Shown here: piece after piece, positions 45,561-61,710 of the stretch
Position numbering within the stretch: position 1 is the stretch's first letter
Layout of the letters: every line of letters starts with the position of its first letter
Source of the DNA: Lamellibrachia satsuma
Taxonomy: Eukaryota > Annelida > Polychaeta > Sabellida > Siboglinidae
Assembly (NCBI GenBank): GCA_033239005.1
Contig: BSQZ01000018.1
Location: 8,728,536 to 8,792,535, forward strand
Length of the DNA: 64,000 nucleotides
Direction of reading: 5' to 3'
Notes under the pieces: generated by a model
Seen by the model: the letters and a program-made list of their open reading frames with translations, nothing else
What the model was told of the DNA's origin: nothing
Databases searched by the model: none
Position numbers and translations under genes: made by a program

Positions 45561-46775
45561 AACATCAGACGAAACAGCTCATACTCCCCCCCCCGGAAAA
45601 CTAAACTACTTTAAGCAACCCACAGTAACTGCAAGTACAATATGCCTTGATACGCACCTGCTAGGTTTAAGAACTCTTTTATATCTTATGCCACTGGCAG
45701 AAGGCCTAACCACGAACTTATTATATTCTACATTGTACTTGTAACTAACAGAGGATCTAATTTAATTTTCTTATTTATATGTCATTTAATGCTCTTCTTT
45801 AATAATGTTTTTTTGCTTTGATCCTGATTTCCCGCATTTTTTTTATGAAATCTCAACAAAACAAATACAATTCACGGTAAAATCGAACGCCACATCAGAC
45901 GACTCGTAAACAATACCTTAAAACGACGAAAAATGCTAAAAACGACGAAAGTTGATTGCAGGAGAATGTTTCCCGCTTCTCATGAGAATTTTCCCGCTTT
46001 TTCAAGAACAAATGTTGACACTTGTCTCAAACATTCGCTTAAGTAAACAGCAACAGGAAGGTCTCAATGAAGCTGAAGTGTCTAATCAATAATGCTAGTT
46101 ACATCATGTCCGTTATAATGCAACATTTACGTGTAATTACGTTATAAATTATACGCAGTTGTTATATTTATTAGACCACTTTGAGTTTGTAAAACGTTGC
46201 TTGTCTTACTTGTCGACTATAACGACATGGCTGTTTGTCCTATTTACTGGCTCTGCTGTATTCATATTGCAAAAAATATGACACACCTGAGCCCCACTTA
46301 CGTAATTCCACAAGTCGTCTATGACTTAACACGTTGCGCAAGAAACGAAGAAAATAGCACAGGACAACGGCAATATCATGGCGCAAGAGACACACGACCT
46401 GATTGGGTCGATTGACGATTTCCATACACTGTGGACGAAATGTTAATGAAAGTAAAAAGTAATTGCATCGAAAAAAATGAATGTGTCCCTTTCCAATGGA
46501 TGCAGCCGGGTTGTACGTCGATTGTCCCTTCAGACATTCATGTTTCCCCAAACGTCGCCAGTCATGTCAGCTCCATTCCAATATCAACGGCCATTCTGAC
46601 GGACCTATTAATGGCTTACCAACGTCGACCTTCTCGTTAGACCAATCCCCAACAGTCGTCGGGGACGGCTACTGGGTTCAACAGCAGTGTGTGAGTGTGC
46701 ACCCTACGTGTGGACGAAAAACGTCATTTGCAGTTAAATTTAGAGGGGGGGGGGTACGCGCGTACACATAAATAT
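45561..46775. other. Intronic sequence, no gene seen
   Basis: Short open frames without known motifs. Nothing could be supported. Confidence 0.35.
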
Positions 46776-46830
46776 GTGTCGGGGTAAGCGGGGTAAGCGG
46801 GGTAAGTGGGGTAAGCGGGGTAAGTGGAGG
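46776..46830. repeat. (GGGGTAAGC)n short tandem repeat
   Basis: Five or six 10-bp units of GGGGTAAGCG or GGGGTAAGTG. The repeated GGTAAG word resembles a splice donor on the plus strand, but the host gene runs the other way. Confidence 0.9.
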
Positions 46831-47068
46831 GCTACGCTAATCGGAGCTGGCTCTGTCATATTTTTTATTTTTTTTTTGCAATGGCAATTGTTCGTACCTT
46901 TAATGATATTAAACAGCATTTAAGCCAACATCTAAGCGAAACCATTGGCGTAATAAGATTAAACATTAAACTTGTAATAATTCGTTCCCTGACCACCACA
47001 CGGCAACCCTGAGGTGGTTGTCGCCGTGTTGGTGGCTGCAGCATTCGAAGCGATGTCGTCCATCTTAC

Positions 47069-47087
47069 CTTTCGACTGGCGCTCCAT
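47069..47087 (-). CDS. PARP-like gene, putative exon 1 (start)
   Basis: ATG followed by five codons (MERQSK) and a GTAAGA donor, leaving phase 1, which is what exon 2 needs. The exon is too short to prove by similarity. It was chosen because of the strong donor and phase match on the right strand about 2.1 kb upstream of exon 2. Another first exon is possible. Confidence 0.4.
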
Positions 47088-47892
47088 ATTGCGCAGTAGC
47101 GTTGGTGAGCAGGGAAAATATCAAGAAACCACCATTGGCTACGTTGTTTGTCTGTTTTGTTTTGTCCATTTAGCCGTTTTTGTGTGTTTTATCGTATTTT
47201 TAGGAAAGAGCCGGAGACGCCAGCCGCAGTCCTCAACCGCCACCAGACTGACGTCATGGACACTGTGCATGACGTCATCGCCGTTTAGCAGCAAAACGGA
47301 AAACACAAAGTAACTGCGTTCTGACCAACAGGAATAGCGTAAGTTCATTTGCTCGTTATTAGCTAAGGCGGTCGTTTCTGGCAAAAAATGGATTGGCGAG
47401 TGTTTGTGGAATGTATTATAAGTCAGACGTACTGCTGTCACTTAGTAATGTGAGTCGACGCCACACTCGCTGGTCGAGCGCACCGTGGACTTGAGCGCAC
47501 GCATAAACCCACTCGGTGTCTCTTTGATGTCGGATACGAAACTACGCCTTGCTAACAAAGCTGGAAAAAAGAGCGTCACTTCAACTAATCTCCTCTCCAA
47601 CGCGTTTGTATCTTGTCACTAATAATAGGTCAGAGCTCAGAGGCGGATCTAGGCTTGCTGGCAGGGAGGTCTCAGTCAGTCGTAGTGATATGTTATTCTA
47701 CTTTCAAACCGGCGGGGGGGGGGCGACACATGTGTCGTTCTACTTACAAAAGGGTTAATGTTAACCGGTTACTTCAATCTTGACATTGACATTAGTTCCG
47801 ATGTAGGCCTACATACGTTTTCTTTTACCGTAATATTTGCCAGGGACACGGGGGGTCTTGAGACTCCTAAAACTCCCCTGGATCCGCTGCTG
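47088..47892. other. Sequence upstream of putative PARP-like exon 1
   Basis: Would contain the promoter if exon 1 is right. No TATA-type or other convincing element is assigned. A short CpG-containing stretch precedes the ATG. Confidence 0.3.
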
Positions 47893-47990
47893 AAGCATAA
47901 TCGTGAACAGGGACGCGCAAAAGTCATGAGAAAGAGGGACCACCAAAGATTTATGGTGGAAATGCAATTTGGAATAAATATTTCTTGAGT
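47893..47990 (-). mobile_element. LINE 3'-end fragment (same family as 35.9-36.3 kb)
   Basis: Reverse complement is nearly identical to 36231-36327, including GACTTTTGCGCGTCCCTGTT and the flanking ATTTATTCCAAATTGCATTT. This gives two copies of the same L2-like 3' region in opposite orientation. Confidence 0.88.
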
Positions 47991-48402
47991 TTTTTTCGGT
48001 AAATAGCTATAAATTCAAATGTTTTCAAGGGCGCAGCTATTGTGAATATGTTCTGTCTACGTGTGCGACTGTGAATTTATGTCGTTTTAAAATGACTGCA
48101 TTTCGGCCGCAATTAACCGATTATTAAAAAGGTTTCAACCAAACATATATTTTATAGAAATCCTGCATTTCTGTTACGGAACGATATAATCATCAGACTA
48201 TTATCGTAAGATTAATTATCATGCCAACCGAGAAAAGATAGTGGGGCTCATTCTCTGTTGGTCCAATGCGAACACAGCATTTATTTAAGGTGTGTCTTAG
48301 TTTGACAAAATGACAGTAGTAGTAACGAAGAATCTATCCCAAAATGCTAGTAATAACATTGCCCCGAAAATTAACACAATGACATGAGCTCATCTACATA
48401 TT

Positions 48403-48406
48403 TGGC

Positions 48407-48452
<46 letters not shown>
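48403..48452. repeat. (GCGT)n microsatellite
   Basis: About 12 GCGT tetranucleotides. Alternating purine-pyrimidine, so it is prone to Z-DNA. Confidence 0.97.
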
Positions 48453-49200
48453 ATGTGTCCCGTCCTGTATCAGATTGTCGACGTAGTAGCAATTGTTCGT
48501 CACCTGTCCGTCAGAACGACGATTACCTCAGCAGTGAGTATGTGTTCCCCGAACTCTAAGAGGGCGTTTTGCTTACAGGACGTATGACGTATGATGTATA
48601 CAAACTTCTCTTAATTATCTCGCTAATATTAATTAGCGCCTATATTCTATAATATATTATTATTTAAGGGTCTACATATAATTTAACATCTAACAAACGT
48701 ACTTAGGCTATATATACGCGTTTTACTTCTGCGGCAATCGCCGATGCACCAGATAGGAATGTCGATATGTAGCTCCATCTGGCGATCTCGAAATTGTAAT
48801 TTTCGAGCCGTGTAACTATATGGGGGGAGGTGGGCGTTATGCCCCAAAATTGGGCGTTATGCCCCAAGCTACTCTACATTGCAAATATATAATTTTATTT
48901 CTGCCATGCACGAAAACTTAACATGCAATTATTTGCTCACCGTCTATTTAATCGACATGTGTTTTTCGTCTAGATATGTCATGACATAGTCGTAGTTAGT
49001 GGTAGCGACCGTTTTAATATAAAAATATATCAAACTAAGCCGCTAGGGCCCTCTCCGGTTAGAACCTACATGGATAATGTAACAGTAGCATTCATCCACC
49101 GCGAACAGACAGCAAGCGCGTAAAATGTTAGAAATACGACGGGTGTCTTACCCCACAAGGGCGCCTTCCCCATCATATCCTACTATTAGTAATCAGGATG
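48453..49200. other. Unassigned sequence
   Basis: No gene is recognised. A TTGGGCGTTATGCCCCAA palindromic phrase lies at about 48848-48866. Confidence 0.4.
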
Positions 49201-49212
49201 TAACGCGCACGG

Positions 49213-50110
49213 CGTTTGACACTTTAGACCATAACACATTGCTATGTTAATTAAACCATTATGGTACTGAAGGGGTACCTCTGAAACTATATGAAAGCTA
49301 TTTATCAAATAGACCACAATATTTAGAAATTGCTTATGTAAAACCAGAAACCTTAACAATAGCAACTGGTGTACCCCAGGGCTCCATTCTTGGACCAAGT
49401 CTGTTTATTATCTGTATTAATGATTTTTCACAAGCCAGCCAAATGTTCAACTTCATATCTTATGCAGATGATACCACTTTGTTAAGTACTTTCACAAATG
49501 CACATAACGATGACACTGATGCACTGATAAACTGAATGGCTAGAAATTAATAAACTTTCCCTTAACGTTACTAAATCCAAATTCATGGTTTTCCACATGC
49601 CAAAAAATAGTTTTTAAAACTTGTTCCTAAAATAAATATAATAATAATAATAATAAAGGTTGACGATTTTAATTTCTTTGGATTAATCTTGACAACTAAA
49701 TTGGAAAAACCACTCAAAATATATCAAACAAATGTTCAAGAATAATCGGTACACTAAATAGACTTAAACTAGTACTGCCTATGAGAATTAAAAATATGCT
49801 ATATAACACGTTATTTGTACCACATATAAATTATTGTGTAATGACCCGCTATTTAAAATTAAACTTACTAAAAGTGAATGATATGTTAACTCTTCAAGAA
49901 TAACATTTTTATTATTAATTTATACAGAATGAATTAGCTACATACCTACAACATTGACAAATAGCAACAAACACAAGATTCATGGTCATAATACACGCAA
50001 CCAAAATAAAATTCACATTTATGGTACAAAGCATTCATTTGCAAAATAATGGCACCATATCATTCAGAATTACAAAAACATGTGCACAACCATCAACTGT
50101 TATACCTGTA
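49213..50110 (+). pseudogene. LINE RT fragment with intact YADD
   Basis: The plus strand encodes TLDHNTLL, LYESYLSNRPQYLEI, TGVPQGSILGPSLFIICIND and FNFISYADDTTLLSTF, then LEINKLSLNVTKSKFMVFHM, and a degraded thumb to about 50.1 kb. Stops and frameshifts are present. RT block order and YADD are clear. The 5' end (endonuclease) is missing. Confidence 0.87.
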
Positions 50111-50268
50111 CATATATGAGCAATGAACTACAATGTTACACTCAAACACTATAAATACACTTTCACCTTCTCATTTCACTACATACTATGAACATAGCTG
50201 TGTAATAAAACACAACAATCCAGGTTTTCATTGACGGTGGACCTTACTACATTTTAACGTTGATAACT

Positions 50269-54195
<3,927 letters not shown>

Positions 54196-54344
54196 TTATA
54201 TCTTCTCGACTTTCTGTCCGACAACAACGGGATTGTTCTTCCTGATCTGCTCCTGCGCCATTTCCTTGTAGTCAAATGTGCACTCGTGCATGTCTGAGTA
54301 GCGATGTGCACTACAGAATAAACCTCCACAGCGGCACATAAAAC
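54196..54344 (-). CDS. ZFAND5/6-like: ZFAND5/6-like exon 4 (AN1 finger end and stop)
   Basis: 149 bases after CTGTTGCAG. It completes Gly176 and encodes FMCRCGGLFCSAHRYSDMHE followed by CTFDYKEMAQEQIRK and NNPVVVGQKVEKI, then TAA. It supplies the remaining AN1 ligands (C179, C181, C186, H189, H195, C197). The conserved NPVVV end is the family C-terminus. A longer minus-strand frame over the same bases is a shadow. Confidence 0.95.
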
Positions 54345-55624
54345 CTGCAACAGAAGGACATATTTGTCAATTACATATTTACATCACAGTACAAGTCATG
54401 ACCTATCTGTTACTTCAGACAGCACCTATAAATGATATGATCATAATATGACAATTCAACTCTACTGCCATGTACATTCAGCATCGGCCACAGGCCATGA
54501 ATGTCTACAAGCACAAGACCAACATTTTCCCAGAAACTTGCAAGTAAACAAGCAATATGAAGCAATAGATGCTACCAGAAATAGCATATTTTTAACACCA
54601 GATGGAGCATACATCATAACGCAATAACACAATAACACAAGGCTGGGAATGTTGACAAGATTCTTTTGCAATGTGTGTAGTTTGTTGCCACTGATGTCTT
54701 AGAAGCTTGGAGTTTTAATCACCGTCCGACACACTGTTCGTTGGCTAAGATTACATATATGTATACACAGGTGGCAAACATAATATGAACTAAATAAATA
54801 ATTGGACAACAAAGAAATTCCTGTTATTGTTTTGCTTTGCGCCAAAACAATTTAGACTAATGTGTGCTCAATCACATCCAAAATTATTCGCCTGTCAGAT
54901 CAACCGATTTTGTTGATGTTAGCATTGTGATTTCATTAATATAATCTTCACACATGCAAATGCAAATGCAGTGAGAGCAATAGACTTTCCAAATGGCTCT
55001 TTGGGGAAACCAAATGTGCTATAACCATGCGCTGAGATACATCTGTCTTATGAAACACTAGACTTGTCACCGTGTGTTACATCTAAGTCACCAGACAGTT
55101 GACACCAGACACTGTCATTGTTATCTGTCTACTCAAATCAGAAATGTCTCCAATTCTAATGCCTCACAACAAATCTCTCCCCGGTCTCACAAGTTCACAG
55201 TGACATTTGAAACACACCACAATCTTTACAAAGCCCACACACGTGTCTAACATTCACTAACTACAACTACAGCTATGTAATAATAATATATTTTATTAGA
55301 TAAAGCGTCACATCCATGATTGTTTGTGGCACTTCACAGTATATTAAAAATTAATAACATTCTATTTTTTTGTGTGCTAAATTTGCTTATTTATTATTGC
55401 TAATTTAATTTAAACTTATTCATAATGATATTATTAACTTATTTATATTATTTTAACATACATTTTTTGTGCATATTTGTATACATATGGGTTTTTACCT
55501 GAAATAGTATTCTTATTCGTAAAGAAACAAATAAATAAATATACTAAAATACTACTACTAATAATTCTTATTTTACAATAAATCTAGCACAATATAGCAA
55601 TAATATAATAATTAATAAATGTAC
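54345..55624. other. Intron 3 of ZFAND5/6-like gene
   Basis: AT-rich, with a TAATTATT-type region at 55270-55620. No element or RNA is recognised. Confidence 0.6.
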
Positions 55625-55744
55625 CTGTGAGTCCAACTTTCTTCTTACATGTATGACAACGATTTTTCTTTGGCTTCTTGTCTTTTCCATCTTGGGACCC
55701 CTCGTCTGATGTTGCAGGTGAAGGAGAACAGGACATTTCAGCTG
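55625..55744 (-). CDS. ZFAND5/6-like: ZFAND5/6-like exon 3 (start of AN1 finger)
   Basis: 120 bases, phase 1 in and out. It encodes AEMSCSPSPATSDEGSQDGK, then the basic KKPKKNRC and HTCKKKVGLT, the first Cys pair of the AN1 finger (C165, C168). Donor CACAG/GTACAT. The acceptor is a tandem TTTGCAGCAG (NAGNAG): use of the second AG would remove one alanine without changing frame. Confidence 0.93.
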
Positions 55745-56117
55745 CTGCAAATGAAACGTGTTTGTGTTTATCTTAGCCAAGCATACAGATGACTGGGATA
55801 GCACCCACCACCTCACCATCCCATTTCACAAGTCTCTCAATTCTATCACCGCTGTCATGTTTATTCACACACCCACACCCCCACCCCCACCCCCACACGC
55901 ACACGCACACGGACACGAATAAGTTTTGTTACATATTGCTCGGCATGACTAAATGCATCAAAAAAAATCTTATACCTTTCTCTTTTTCTGGCAAACTAGA
56001 ACAATGTCATGGCAACTATCATGGCTTCTGCTTTGACAGGAAAGAAAGGAAACAGAAAAAATTTATGACTGCGTTAGCCACTGTGACCAGATTTAAGCCT
56101 GTGGATCACAGCTGGAT

Positions 56118-57042
56118 TTACCCAAGGCACTGTACACGTTCATTAAGTGGGCTCTGTGCCTTGGGTGTACAACACTGTAGACATCCATTCAGTGTGCTCT
56201 GTACCTTGGATGTACACCACTGTACACGTCCATTCAGTATGCTACAACACTGTACACGTCCATTCAGTGAGCTCTGTGCCTCGGGTGTGCAACACTGTAC
56301 ATGTCCATTCAGTGTGCTCTGTATCTTGGGTGTACAACACTGTACATGTCCATTCAGTGAGCTGTGCCTCAGGTGTGCAACACTGTACATGTCCATTCAG
56401 TGCACTCTGTACCTAGGGTGTGAAACACTGTACAAGTCCATTCAGTGTGCTCCGTGCCTTGGGGGTGAAACACTGTACACGTCCATTCAGTGCGCTCTGT
56501 GCCTTGGGTGTTAAACACTGTACACGTCCATTCAGTGTGCTCTGTGCCTTGGGTGTGAAACACTGTACACATCCATTCAGTGCGCTCTGTGCCTTGGGTG
56601 TACAACCCTGTACACATCCATTCAGTGTGCTCTGTGCCTTGGGTGTACAACCCTGTACACATCCATTCAGTGTGCTCTGTGCCTTGGGGGTGAAACACTG
56701 TACACGTTCATTCCGTGCACCCTGTGCATTGGGTGTGCAAAACTGTACACTTCCATTCAGTGCACTGTACCTTGGGTGTACAATAATGTACACGGCCATT
56801 GCGTGTGCTCTGTGCCTTGGGGTGCAACAATGTACACGTCCATTCTCCATTCAGTGTGCTCTATGCCTTGGGTGTGCAACACTGTACATGTCCATTCAGT
56901 GCACTGTGCCTTGGGTGTACAACACTGTACACGTCCATTCATTGCGCTCTGTGCCTTTGGTGTACAACAATGTACACGGCCAATAAGTGCGCTTGGTGCC
57001 TTGGGTGTACAACTATGTACATGGCCATTCAGTGCGCTCTAA
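56118..57042. repeat. 45-bp minisatellite, about 20 copies
   Basis: The unit is GCTCTGTGCCTTGGGTGTAC plus AACACTGTACACGTCCATTCAGTGC, with many substitutions and some indels. The period is a multiple of three, so frames of up to 188 codons run on both strands (15-residue repeat). These are artefacts. The unit contains TGTACA-type palindromes. It lies in the ZFAND-type intron 2. Confidence 0.95.
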
Positions 57043-57503
57043 ACTCAGAAACTGACACAGTTTATTTACTATAGGTATTTGCACTGGTTCATTACACTGT
57101 ACCACACGATATGACAGTGAGGGACTCTCCCATGTTACTACTAAATGACAATGCAGCAAAAACAACTATTTGCATGTGAGCACATTTTAAAAACTTAGTT
57201 GACTGCTGCTGTTTTATATCACTGCTCATGAGGGAACATCTCAAAATATTGTGTCAGAGACCCACAGAGATTTAACAAGATTGCCATCTCAAACAACAAG
57301 TTCCAGATGGCAAGTGGACAAGGAAGCCATTGGCTAATCGAGAGTCCATCAATTTTCTCATCTATGTATAGCCCGCCCTTATCAAATATCTGGCAATTCT
57401 ATTATGAAACAAATTCACACTACTAGCATTAACACAATCATTTAGCAGTTTGTTCCATTCATTTATCACCCTCTGTGAGAAAGAGTACTTTCTCATGTCC
57501 AAC

Positions 57504-59417
57504 CTACACTGCTCCTGCTACTAATGCTGCTTTGTGTCCTCTGGTTCTACTGCCTTCTTTAAGTTTGAAGAACATATTCCTATCAACATCCTCGTAACCG
57601 TTCACTATTTTAAACACTTCTATTTGGTCTCCTCTTAGTCTCCTGGTCTCTAATGTTGTCAAACCACATTGTAATAAGCGACGTTCGTAACTAAGGTCTC
57701 TTAATTCTGGAATCATCTTAGTTGCTCTTCGTTGTATTCTTTCTAGCTTATCTATGTCTTTTTTACGATATGGCCTCCATGCTTGAATAGAATATTCCAA
57801 ATGTGGTCTAACTATTGCTTTGTACAGGGGTACAATTAGCTGTTTCTCTTTATACATGATTGTTCTCCTAATTAGCCCTAGAATTTGATTTCCTTTCAAA
57901 GCAGCAATCCCACATTGCTCTGAAACTTTCATGTCAGCACTAAATGTTACACCTAAGTCCTTTTCTTGTGTTGTTCTACCTAGTATAGCATCCCCCCTTT
58001 TTTTTCTTCATCGATGTTTCCATACCCTATGTGTATACATTTACACATCCCAAAATTGAATAACATTTGCCATTTTTCTTACCATTTAACTAATTTATCT
58101 AGATCATCCTGTAACCTTTGTTTATCTGTGTCATTAGTACCCTTTCTGAATACTTTTCTGTCATCTGCAAATTTGAGCACTTTGCTAGATATGTCATCTT
58201 CCAAATCATTTATATATATTAAAAACGGTATAGGGCCTAATACTGATCCCTGTGGTACCCCACTCAAAACAGATTTCCAGTTTGACATCTCACCATCTAC
58301 TATTACTCTCTGTCTTCTGTGTGTAAGCCACTTTTCTATCCAGTTGATTACATCATTACCTATACCATGGGCTTTTAGTTTAAGTAACAATCTTTGATGT
58401 GGCACTTTATCGAAAGCTTTATGAAAATCTAAGTAGACAACATCCACTGGTGACCTGTCACTTTATAATCTCTTCAAAAAACCATAAGAGATTGGTTAGA
58501 CATGACCTTGCTTTTAGGAACCCATGTTGAGATGTATTTATTAATTTATGTTTTACAAGGAATTCCACCATATGGTCTCTAATTAATGTTTCGAGTAATT
58601 TACATACAACTGTTGTTAAACTCACTGGTCTGTAATTTTCTGGCTTGTTCCTCGATCCCTTCTTAAATAGTGGCATAATGTTTGCTTCTTTCCATTCTGA
58701 AGGAACTATTCCTTCTTCTAGTGATAAGTTAAGCAATTTTGCAAGTGGTGTACTAATTTGCTCAAGAATTTCCTTCAGCAGTTTTGGTGGTATCCCATCA
58801 ACTCCAAGTGATTTATTATCTTTCATCTTCTTAACTTTCTTTGCTATCATTTCAGGAGTTACAAATAACTGCCCTAAATGTTCTGATTTATTGCCCTCAA
58901 ATTTAGTAAATGGAACTGGAGGTGACCTGATATCTTCTGTGGTAAAAACTGAGCTGAAATACTCATTCAGGACCTCTGCCATTTGAAACCCGTCTGAAAT
59001 TATATTTCTACTGTTGTTTTCTAGTGGTCCGACCTTATCTCGAACTTTCTGTTTACTCCTTACATAAGCATAGAAACTCTTCCTGTAATTTTTTATACTA
59101 CCTGCCAATTTTTTTTCAAAGGTTCTTTTAGATTTTCTAATTTCAGTTGTAGCTAGGTTAAGTGACTCTTTGTAATTTGCATAGTCTTCATCCTTTCTGG
59201 TACGCCTATAAACCCTCCATATAGTTTGCTTAAACACTATTTTTTTAATAGCTTCTTTTGACAAGTGTTTCTTTCTAGACCGTTTTCCTTGGTTTTTCAA
59301 GGGAACAAATTTATCGACGATACTCTCAATTTCATATTTTAGAATATTCCAACATTCAATTGTGGTCTTATTCATCAGCATGTTATTCCAATCTAGCTTT
59401 GCTAAGTATTTTCTCAT
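57504..59417 (-). pseudogene. LINE RT (copy C), in three frames
   Basis: Frame 1 (59417-58458) holds the linker and RT blocks up to SQHGFLKARSCLTN. Frame 2 (58447-58079) holds YLDFHKAFDKVPHQ, GVPQGSVLGP and the catalytic FADD. Frame 3 (57932-57504) holds the thumb. Small frameshifts occur near 58450 and 58000. Blocks are otherwise well conserved with copy B. Confidence 0.9.
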
Positions 59418-60205
59418 ATCTTTATAGTTACCTTTGTGGAAGTTTCTCTTGTACGTTTTTTATTTTTACTTGCTGATTTTACATTGATGTCAAAATGTAT
59501 TTGATTATGGTCACTATTACCCAATGGTTCAAATATTTTAACATTGTCCACTAATTCTTTTTGTGATGATAAAACTATATCTAATACATTTTCTTCCCTG
59601 GTTGATTCTAGCACGTGCTGAGTAAGGAAGCTCTCCTGAATTAAAAATAGAAATTGTTGGTCCTCACCCCCTGTACTCTCTAGAGATTTCCATTGTATGT
59701 GTCCATAGTTAAAATCTCCCATTATGATACATTCCCCTTTACTAACTTCCTTTATAGCATTTTGTATTTTTGTGTTATTCTCTTCGTTTATGTTTGGACT
59801 TCGGTAAACTAATCCAATAGTTAATTTTGAATTTCCTGAAACTATTTTGCACCAAACAGCTTCATCGTAATCTGCTTCGCTTTCTAATTTTATTTCATAA
59901 GCCTGAATAGATTCTTTAACATATAAAATAACTCTCCCTCCCCTTCTTCCTATTCGATCTCTCCTAAACATTATGTATCCTGTCAATCCTAATTCAGCAT
60001 CTGTTATGTCTGAGTTGGTCCATGATTCGGTAATACCAATTATATGAGGGTCAATATCTTCTACCATAATGTTTAATTCGTTTTTCTTATTTGCTATACT
60101 CCTAGCATTTAAACACACGTATCTATAACCTGCTTCAGACATGTTTTTTGGACATTCTGTTATTGGTTTATCTGTACTAGTGGCTTCTTGTCCTGCTCGA
60201 GACAT
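59414..60205 (-). CDS. LINE endonuclease ORF (copy C), 263 codons
   Basis: Open frame with the AP-endonuclease motifs: YVCLNARSIANKKNELN, ITESW (E of the active site), RIGRRG...VILYVKES, VYRSPN, IIMGDFN (D and N ligands) and LGNSDHNQIHFD (D/H). A frameshift around 59415 separates it from the RT frame. It shows what copy B's broken endonuclease looked like. MSRAGQE is the first Met. Confidence 0.88.
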   Translation of the reverse strand: MSRAGQEATSTDKPITECPKNMSEAGYRYVCLNARSIANKKNELNIMVEDIDPHIIGITESWTNSDITDAELGLTGYIMFRRDRIGRRGGRVILYVKESIQAYEIKLESEADYDEAVWCKIVSGNSKLTIGLVYRSPNINEENNTKIQNAIKEVSKGECIIMGDFNYGHIQWKSLESTGGEDQQFLFLIQESFLTQHVLESTREENVLDIVLSSQKELVDNVKIFEPLGNSDHNQIHFDINVKSASKNKKRTRETSTKVTIKI

Positions 60206-60663
60206 CTCTAAGTAACCCTCTGTGCTTCTAGTTTAAATAGTGTTTAATACCAAAAATATTTGATATGCTACCCATGCCACTGTCTACTGCTGCTGTGAGT
60301 CCATCCGCAAATACTGCTGCCCCCTTTCCACTTAGATGAAGCTCGTCCTTCATGTACATACCAGCCCTTCCAACAAAACTTCCCCACAAAACCCACTTCC
60401 TCTTCCCTACATAGCTTCTCGACTAGCATGTTAATTGCCATCCCCGGCAATTTCGATATCTATGACCCCTCCTTCCTATTACTGGTAAAATCCCTGACAG
60501 TATTACCTGCTCAACCCGCGTCTGTTTTAGTGTTCTGACCAACTGCCTATATTTCCTAACTATGGCAGTTGTACCCTCCCTCTATACGTTATTTGTCCCT
60601 ACGTGTGAGTGAGAGGGTGATATCTGAATACACACGAATGTGCCAATAGACGTGAGATATTAC

Positions 60664-60876
60664 CTAGGTGTTCGGTATCCAACTTCTCCTTGCTGTGAGC
60701 GTTTCCCCCCGGGGTTGAGATGGTCGGGGTTGCTGTCTCAACACTAGGAGTCGTAGTCAGGTTCATGGACGACACTGATGATGCGGGTGAAACTTTTGTG
60801 GTCACTGATGTCGTGTTCACACAGCTGCCAGTAGCTCCAAGAGCAGAGGAGTCACTCGGACCAGCCATTGATGATG
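60664..60876 (-). CDS. ZFAND5/6-like: ZFAND5/6-like exon 2 (linker)
   Basis: 213 bases, acceptor TTACCTTTAG and donor CCTAG/GTAATA, phase 1 in and out. It encodes residues 65-135 of a Ser/Thr-rich, low-complexity linker (SSMAGPSDSSALGA ... STPGGNAHSKEKLDTEHL). A LINE begins only about 60 bp beyond the donor. Confidence 0.9.
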
Positions 60877-61466
60877 CTAAAGGTAATATACATGAGAAAG
60901 TCAAGGTATTATGCACACAGCCTAGGCATCCCAACGTCATTCATGCCACGTAATCATTTTAGTGATCTTGTTTCAGCATGAAAACTTAGTTTATTCTCCT
61001 AGAAAAAAAACATTTTATAATATTAAATTTTAAAGTCAAAGACTGCATGTAATTGCTCCTTGTCCTAAGTGTTAATCAACAAATCACTATGATAATTTCA
61101 ATGATGATATTGTATTGTACACTTGATATGGAATGTTGCAATTGACTTGGTAACAGCATAATTTATTAATTTACTGCCACCAAGCAGGACCTTTGTAAAC
61201 AAAATAGAACTAAACATTTTATATAACTGCCCATGTGGACCATTCATGTATTGTTCCTATCTACATTGTTTCCTGTCAAGCATTATTATGATGTTATTCA
61301 CAGAAAATCATGAAGAAAATAAATTAGTAGATAAACAAACACTACAATATATAGTTATGATAAATGCCAGTTTGTTTAAGCATGAAAGGTAAATCATGAA
61401 GGCAAATTTAAGCAACATATGGAAACTTACCAACTGATAACAACTGTACATTTCTTACAGTTCAAC
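60877..61466. other. Intron 1 of ZFAND5/6-like gene, left part
   Basis: AT-rich, no element recognised until the LINE tail at 61467. Confidence 0.5.
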
Positions 61467-61552
61467 AACAGATTTAACAAGATTGCCACCCAAAACAAAT
61501 TTAACAAAAAACCAGATGGCAAGTGGAAAATGAAGCCACTGGCTTAGAATTA
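61467..61552 (-). mobile_element. CR1-like LINE 3' tail fragment
   Basis: Matches the 3' end of copies B and C: CAGATTTAACAAGATTGCCA followed later by ACCAGATGGCAAGTGG and the GAAGCCACTGGCTTA part. The element is otherwise missing. Confidence 0.8.
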
Positions 61553-61710
61553 CCCACTGATCTATGTGTAAGCATGACGCATCATGATTTCTTGATTACA
61601 CATGCTCTAGCACACGCACACGCACACACACACACAGACAGTCCAGCTGCTCATGATTTGTCTGAGTAGCTGAACCCTAAACAACACGTTACTACTTAGA
61701 TTTCCTTACT

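Larger units (their letters stand above)
57268..60605 (-). mobile_element. CR1-like LINE copy C, in ZFAND-type intron 2
   Basis: Same family as copy B, in the same orientation as the host gene. It is 5'-truncated inside ORF1 (starts near GTNN), keeps the end of ORF1 (about 60605-60235), the endonuclease ORF, the RT in three frames and the 3' end with a TTTAACAAGATTGCCATCT tail at about 57268. ORF1 carries frameshifts near 60440. Confidence 0.93.

Noticed and set aside
46776..46830. Repeated GGTAAG words as splice donors
   Set aside because: They are on the plus strand in a simple repeat, opposite to the PARP-like gene, with no exon on the plus strand.
56118..57074. Several frames of 90-240 codons on both strands
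   Set aside because: Shadows of the 45-bp repeat; no splice or domain support.
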